From NCBI GenBank assembly GCA_024691085.1, contig JAILNX010000022.1, positions 1-42,241 of the forward strand: DNA of 42,241 bases, in the 5' to 3' direction. Origin of the DNA: Clostridiales bacterium. Its GTDB lineage: Bacteria > Bacillota > Clostridia > Christensenellales > CAG-138. How positions within the stretch are numbered: the first letter of the stretch is position 1; each line of letters begins with the position of its first letter. A model generated the notes under the pieces. It saw only the letters and a list, made by a program, of their open reading frames with translations, had not been told where the DNA came from and ran no database searches. Below, in pieces: positions 38,171 through 42,241 of this stretch. Position numbers and translations under genes: made by a program.

Positions 38171-39618
38171 CTATATGTCGGCACTGCCGGGGTCAAGATA
38201 CTGTAATATCAGATCGGCGCTTTTTTCTGTTCCGCAGGATGAGTCCACCGTCAACTCATAATTATCCGGCTTTCCCCAGCGTTTTCCGGAAATATGCCTG
38301 TAATACGACGCCCTTGCTTTATCGGAGCGCCTTATATTCCTTTTGGCTTCACGCGGCGAATCGTTATATACCTCCATAACTCTTTTGATGCGATATCGCT
38401 TTGGAGCGTGTATGAATACGCGAACGACATTGTCGTGATCCTTCAACACGTGATCGGCGGCGCGTCCGACTATTACGCAGCTGCCGTGATCCGCGATCTT
38501 GCGGATCACGTCGTTCTGCGCTTTGATGGCGTAGCGTATCACATGTGAACTCAAATACAGGTCGCGCAATACGTCCGGCGCGTTTTTGTGGATATCGGAA
38601 ATGAACTCCTTATCCAGCCCGCTCTCGTGTGCCGCCAGCGCGATCATTTCCTTGTAATAGAAAGGAATGCCGAGCTTTTCAGCCACAAGCTTTCCTATTT
38701 GTTTGCCGGAAGAGCCGTGTTCTCTCGCTATTGTTGTGATAACGCCGGGCTTTGAATCGAGCATGACTGGAGCGTTCTGCCCGTCCAAAAGCTTTTGCGG
38801 ATCGGCTTTAACATAATCCGAATAAAGGAACCCGCGATAAAACAACGTTCCGACGCCGCTGGTCAGCAGTTCCATTACGGGGAAAGTCAACCAGAACCAT
38901 TCCAGCCCGAAGCGCGAGAATAAAAAGCCGAGCGGAACGAACAGGACGACTGTGCGTATAACGGTAAGGAGCGAGCTTTTAAGGCTTGAGCCGATCGCCT
39001 GAAAGAATACAGGAAAGATCAGCGACGTCACCATCGGTATAAAGCTGACGCCGATAAAACGGAAGCCTATCCGTCCTATCTCTACAACGTTCGTATCCTA
39101 CGTAAAAACGCTCAGCATCGGGACCGGTATGGAGACAAAACAAAGTGTTCCAACCGCCATAAGGCACATTCCGAAAATGATAGAGGACAAAAGCGTTTTT
39201 TTACAGCGGTCGATACTCCTTGCGGCGTAATTGTAGCTGATGATCGGAACGATACAGGTCTGCATCGCGCCGAGCGGGATAAAGAAGAACGTCTGCCATT
39301 TGTAATACAGGCCGAGCGCCGTTACCACACCGCCGTATTCGTCCGATTCGTTCCTTTTTCCCTCACCGAGCTTTGCGGCCATAACGGTATTGATGCCGAC
39401 GCCGGTCCCGACTGCCAAGGCGATCATCAGAAGCTGTATAGGATAAATGATCGATAACGCCGTAAGCCCCGAATCGGAATATCTGCCGATAACAAACTGT
39501 CTATGATATTGTACAGTGCCTGTATAAGCTGCGCCAGCATAACGGGCGGCGCCAGCTTCAAAAGAAGCTTAAACGGCTTTTCCGTTTTGAAAGGTTCAGA
39601 TGAATTCGTCACGCGCAT
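38171..39618 (-). pseudogene. MATE transporter fused to a cytidylate-kinase-like domain, decayed
   Basis: The pieces read, in order: a MATE N-terminus from 39618 (KLAPPVMLAQLIQALYNIID), a one-base frameshift near 39508 after which the frame continues FVIGRYSDSGLTALS, then AAKLGEGKRNESDEYGG joined near 39321-39334 to VTALGLYYKWQTFFFIP, which skips about 200 residues of a normal MATE protein. An amber stop (39100-39098) interrupts VFT*DTNVVEIG. The last MATE helices follow, then an intact cytidylate-kinase-like domain (TTIAREHGSSGKQIGKLVAEKLGIPFYYKEMI, CVIVGRAADHVL) to 38171. The transporter cannot function. The kinase part could only be made from an internal start such as 39034. Confidence 0.85.
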
Positions 39619-39710
39619 ATCGTTAAGAATCTCCGAGAAGTATTATTCCCGAAAAGCGGTAAGCTGTCGGGATTGGTTTTTCGCAAAGCATCCTGTATCG
39701 ACCGATCGTC

Positions 39711-41090
39711 TCAGCCGAAATAGCGGCTCGTCAACGCGTCAAAATCGATCGTTTCATAACCGAGCATCGCTTCCGATCCGAAGTCGTAGTCCAAGGTCAG
39801 CGTCCCGCGAACGCGCTCATGCGTTTCGGGATCCGTCCATTCCGCAAACGCGCCGAGCATCAGGCGGCCGCCGCGGATAAAAGGGGTGGGCGGCAAATAC
39901 CTCAGCTCCGGCCGGAACGGGAGCTGCCCATAAAGCTTCTCAGTAAACGACTCGTACTGTGTCCAGCTGCGGAACCCGACGCCGCGCAGGAACTCGGCGT
40001 GTTCGCTTAGAAGGTAATCCTCGCCCGCGACGCCGTTCATGGCTTTCAGTATGTACAGGAAGCCTTCGTCGGTCTGCCAACCGCCGCCGAGCTTGCTTTC
40101 GTATAAGTCGATCATCATGTCCTCCGGCACTATGTAGACCGAGGGCTCGCCGTGAGAAGCCGAGTTTGTCAGAAAGCTCAGCGTTTGGTTGGCGTTATAG
40201 AACTTTTCTTTAGAATAGCCCGCTGAAAGGAAAAGCTCCGCCAGCACCACGCCTGAATCCCGGCTGAAGAAAAGCTCTTTTATCTTTTCCTCGCCGAATA
40301 TGTATTCGACTCCCGCGAGGAACTGGGCCGGAATGAAATACGCCCGCTCCGCTCCGGCAAAATACTTGGCGGTAAAATACTCCGCTCCGCCCTCGGTCAC
40401 AGCGTCCGGTTCATAGCATGCCACGGCCTGCTCCCTCTCTTCCTCGGGCAGCTCCTCCAATTCAACCGTGCTGAGCCGCCGGCCGTTCAGCACGTAGATC
40501 GCGGGGGCGTCGTTGTTCACGTTGAAGTCCACGAAATGCATCAGCTCGTGGAACACGACCTCCGGAACGTGATAGGCGTCGTAGGAATCGATCTCGGTGT
40601 TTATATCCACCACGTTCTCCCCGGCGGTGTACATGCCCGCGATGCCGGGCTCCAGCGCGCACTCATTGAAGCTGAGGCCCGCGAGCATATCGAAAAAGTG
40701 ATCGTGATCCATATAGGGCGAAGCGTCCGCGACGACGGGGAAAATCAGATACATGAATTCCTTGTATTTGCCGAGGGCGAAGTTGCCTTCGACGGTCTCG
40801 CTGAACCTCAGGAACAGTTCGTACTCGCCGTGCAGATCCTCTTCGGTCAGCCCGTGCTCCGAAGCCAACGCGACAGCCGCCGCCGGGATAGGATCCTCCG
40901 TCGGAGCGGGCGTATCTGTCGGCACAGGCGTCGGGGCTTCCGTCGGCTCCGCAGCAGGCGCCGTGGGTTGGACGGTTGCTTCCGGTGTATGAGCTGCGTC
41001 TGCGCCGCTTTCCGCGGGCTTATTTGAGCAGGACGAAAGCATCGGAAGAAGCATTAGTGTAGTCAGTATTGCGGCGATGATCCTTTTCAT
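39711..41090 (-). CDS. Lipoprotein with a zinc metalloprotease (HELMH) domain
   Basis: The 459-residue protein has a signal peptide with lipobox LSSC (C21), a Pro/Thr/Ala/Glu linker to about residue 70, then a globular domain. Its core is VVFHELMHFVDF (HExxH at 181-185) and, 48 residues on, EGGAEYFTAKYF (233-244), which fits a gluzincin-type zinc protease with a glutamate third ligand. The C-terminal 200 residues match no family I recognise. It should act outside the cell, on wall, host or own proteins; the substrate is unknown. The ribosome site is weak (GAGAGAC). The ATG at 41090 begins the signal peptide. Confidence 0.8.
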   Translation of the reverse strand: MKRIIAAILTTLMLLPMLSSCSNKPAESGADAAHTPEATVQPTAPAAEPTEAPTPVPTDTPAPTEDPIPAAAVALASEHGLTEEDLHGEYELFLRFSETVEGNFALGKYKEFMYLIFPVVADASPYMDHDHFFDMLAGLSFNECALEPGIAGMYTAGENVVDINTEIDSYDAYHVPEVVFHELMHFVDFNVNNDAPAIYVLNGRRLSTVELEELPEEEREQAVACYEPDAVTEGGAEYFTAKYFAGAERAYFIPAQFLAGVEYIFGEEKIKELFFSRDSGVVLAELFLSAGYSKEKFYNANQTLSFLTNSASHGEPSVYIVPEDMMIDLYESKLGGGWQTDEGFLYILKAMNGVAGEDYLLSEHAEFLRGVGFRSWTQYESFTEKLYGQLPFRPELRYLPPTPFIRGGRLMLGAFAEWTDPETHERVRGTLTLDYDFGSEAMLGYETIDFDALTSRYFG

Positions 41091-41200
41091 TTCAATAGTC
41101 TCTCTCAATAGTCTCTCTTTTCTGAATGAAAACGGGCTGTAGTCGGGATGAAGCTGCCCTGCGTGGGCTTAAGCCCGACAAACGGGCATTTGCCATGCCG

Positions 41201-41392
41201 TTATATCGCCCCGCAAACGACGTATTCGCGGCTGAATTCGTATCCGGGCTTTTCCGCAGACCGGAGCGACACCTTTTTCGCCGCGTCCCGTGCCCGATAC
41301 AATCCTTCATCAAGACATTCGAGGATCAGCTTTGCGGCAACGGCAAAACCCGAAACATTTAGCAGTTTGAATTTCATCTGTGGATTTGCCAT
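41201..41392 (-). CDS. Small hypothetical protein
   Basis: A 63-residue frame beginning MANPQMKFKLL, with GGAG nine bases before the ATG at 41392. It contains a short hydrophobic stretch (FAVAAKLILECL) but no recognisable domain. It ends abruptly in VVCGAI and may be a fragment. No terminator or promoter is clear on either side. Confidence 0.35.
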   Translation of the reverse strand: MANPQMKFKLLNVSGFAVAAKLILECLDEGLYRARDAAKKVSLRSAEKPGYEFSREYVVCGAI

Positions 41393-41440
41393 GCAATCGC
41401 TCTCCTTTTTGGGCAAACACAGACGGGAATAGTTTAGCAT

Positions 41441-41639
41441 AAACCAATTTGCCGGTCAAGAAAAATGCGCAATCCTATCGTTGCGTTTTGTGACTGAATC
41501 GATGATCGGATCGATTAAAGTCCTATTGCCCTGTACCTTTTTGCTCATTCTTCTTGACGCAATAAAAGAACAAAAAGCACACCTGCTTTCGCTTTTGCTT
41601 GATTATTGCTTTTTTGCCTGTGTTTCGGCCTGAAAGCAC
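41441..41639. other. AT-rich intergenic DNA, no supported gene
   Basis: About 200 bases between the small frame and the terminator of the oxidoreductase gene. Short frames run across it on both strands but are lysine- and cysteine-rich without ribosome sites. Confidence 0.4.
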
Positions 41640-41679
41640 AAAAACAACCTTTGTCGTGGTAGACAAAAGTTGTTTTCTT
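41640..41679 (-). terminator. Terminator after the Gfo/Idh/MocA oxidoreductase gene
   Basis: AACAAC-TTTGTC and GACAAA-GTTGTT arms with a small mismatch and loop GTGGTA; on the minus strand TTTTTG follows. A run of T also follows on the plus strand. Confidence 0.65.
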
Positions 41680-41691
41680 GATGTTATAAAT

Positions 41692-41748
41692 GGGCAAAAA
41701 GTGCACTTTTCAAGGGTAAAAAGGCAAAAAGTACACCATTTCAAACGC
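41692..41748. repeat. Short tandem direct repeat
   Basis: GGCAAAAAGTGCAC and GGCAAAAAGTACAC occur 30 bases apart (41693 and 41723 regions), each followed by a CATTTC/CTTTTC-like stretch. It sits between the oxidoreductase stop and its terminator. Confidence 0.55.
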
Positions 41749-41755
41749 ATACGCG

Positions 41756-42241
41756 TCATGAAATCTCAGTCATACTGGATCTGCTGTTGAAATCTTCAAT
41801 CACCTTGGTGATTGCCAAGGTAATCTCTTCGGAAACATAACCTATATTGATCTCGGATTCTATCGCCTTCGCAAAAGCAACTATTTCATAGCGGATCCCT
41901 TCACCCTCCAACTGATAGAAAAAACGTTTGTTATCTTCCTGATTTTCAAATCTGACTTCGAAATAGTCTGTTTTCCACCAAGGAGCAGGCACGTAGATGT
42001 ATCCTTTTGTACCGGAAATAACAAGTTGACCCTCCGACTTTGCTCCTTGCGCAACTGTGACCGAAGCCAATCCCGAAGCATACACAAAATTAACTCTTGT
42101 AAATGCATCTGAGTTTATTTCTTTGTTAATAAACAAAGTCGCAAATGATTTGCTGCTGTATTGCGTACCAAGTATTTGGAACACAGGGAGCATTGCTACC
42201 GGAGCCCATCCGCACATACTGTTCCATTTTTCCGAGAGGTC
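41756..42241 (-). CDS. Gfo/Idh/MocA family oxidoreductase, C-terminal part
   Basis: The frame is open to the right edge of the window, so the N-terminal part with the NAD-binding Rossmann fold is missing. The visible 161 residues form the C-terminal alpha/beta domain: VNFVYASGLASVTV, then SEGQLVISGTKGYIYVPAPWWKTDYFEVRF, a signature of this family, and EGIRYEIVAFAKAI near the end. Such enzymes oxidise or reduce sugars, inositols and UDP-sugars with NAD(P). The substrate is unknown. Codon use and GC are clearly lower than in the pyr region. Confidence 0.85.
   Translation of the reverse strand, partial: DLSEKWNSMCGWAPVAMLPVFQILGTQYSSKSFATLFINKEINSDAFTRVNFVYASGLASVTVAQGAKSEGQLVISGTKGYIYVPAPWWKTDYFEVRFENQEDNKRFFYQLEGEGIRYEIVAFAKAIESEINIGYVSEEITLAITKVIEDFNSRSSMTEIS

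Noticed and set aside
41523-41790. Short frames on both strands between the small gene and the oxidoreductase gene
   Set aside because: No ribosome sites, biased composition, and a terminator hairpin and direct repeats lie within them.

Overview
The window looks like a chromosomal piece of a GC-rich member of the Firmicutes (Bacillota), most likely a Clostridia-type anaerobe; genus cannot be read from the sequence. Reasons: strong AGGAGG ribosome sites, many sigma-A type promoters with exact 17-base spacers, an L10 leader before rplJ-rplL, a PyrR-type attenuator before the pyrimidine genes, a PyrK/PyrD (class 1B) dihydroorotate dehydrogenase, a pyrBI pair, and many short intrinsic terminators. 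No rRNA, tRNA, CRISPR array or complete insertion sequence was found.

Layout. 1-1.55 kb: two overlapping membrane protein genes, the first cut by the window edge. 1.8-5.8 kb (minus): a CPBP intramembrane protease and an M16C metallopeptidase. 5.9-7.7 kb (plus): a protein of twelve zinc ribbons with near-identical DNA repeats. 7.7-9.6 kb (minus): a Cu/Zn superoxide dismutase-like gene, a duplicated scrap of rplL, then rplL and rplJ behind an autoregulatory leader. 9.6-11.15 kb (plus): a secreted/anchored protein and a small QueG-like iron-sulfur protein. 11.15-16.9 kb (plus): the operon pyrC-pyrK-pyrD-pyrF-pyrE-pyrB-pyrI, controlled by a PyrR-binding leader and terminator.

16.9-24.4 kb: two tandem DUF2500 zinc-ribbon paralogues, a STAS-phosphotransferase fusion, a DUF308 membrane protein, a rhodanese lipoprotein, pfkA, an MFS exporter with an activator-like direct repeat, an FMN reductase and a GNAT enzyme. 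24.4-25.5 kb (minus): an HU gene whose reading frame is continuous with the DUF5714 gene before it. 25.6-38 kb is accessory in character: seven further GNAT-fold genes (one a broken AAC(6')-like gene), an AAA ATPase-TfoX-glutaredoxin-GNAT operon, a structured non-coding stretch, a metallo-beta-lactamase lipoprotein, a methyltransferase operon, TraX, a WYL regulator and an Xaa-Pro aminopeptidase. 38-39.6 kb: a decayed MATE transporter/cytidylate-kinase-like fusion. 39.7-42.2 kb: a zinc protease lipoprotein, a small unknown frame, and the tail of a Gfo/Idh/MocA oxidoreductase in visibly AT-richer DNA.

The pyr genes form one pathway: PyrB/PyrI start it, PyrC closes the ring, PyrD/PyrK oxidise, PyrE and PyrF make UMP. 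The first two steps (glutamine-dependent carbamoyl phosphate synthase) and pyrR itself are not in the window. I did not find one clear new multi-gene system. The strongest leads are the twelve-ribbon protein, two unassigned structured RNA-like regions (about 25616-25775 and 28715-28992), the in-frame DUF5714-HU arrangement, the STAS-phosphotransferase fusion, and a repeated extended -10 promoter type before accessory genes.
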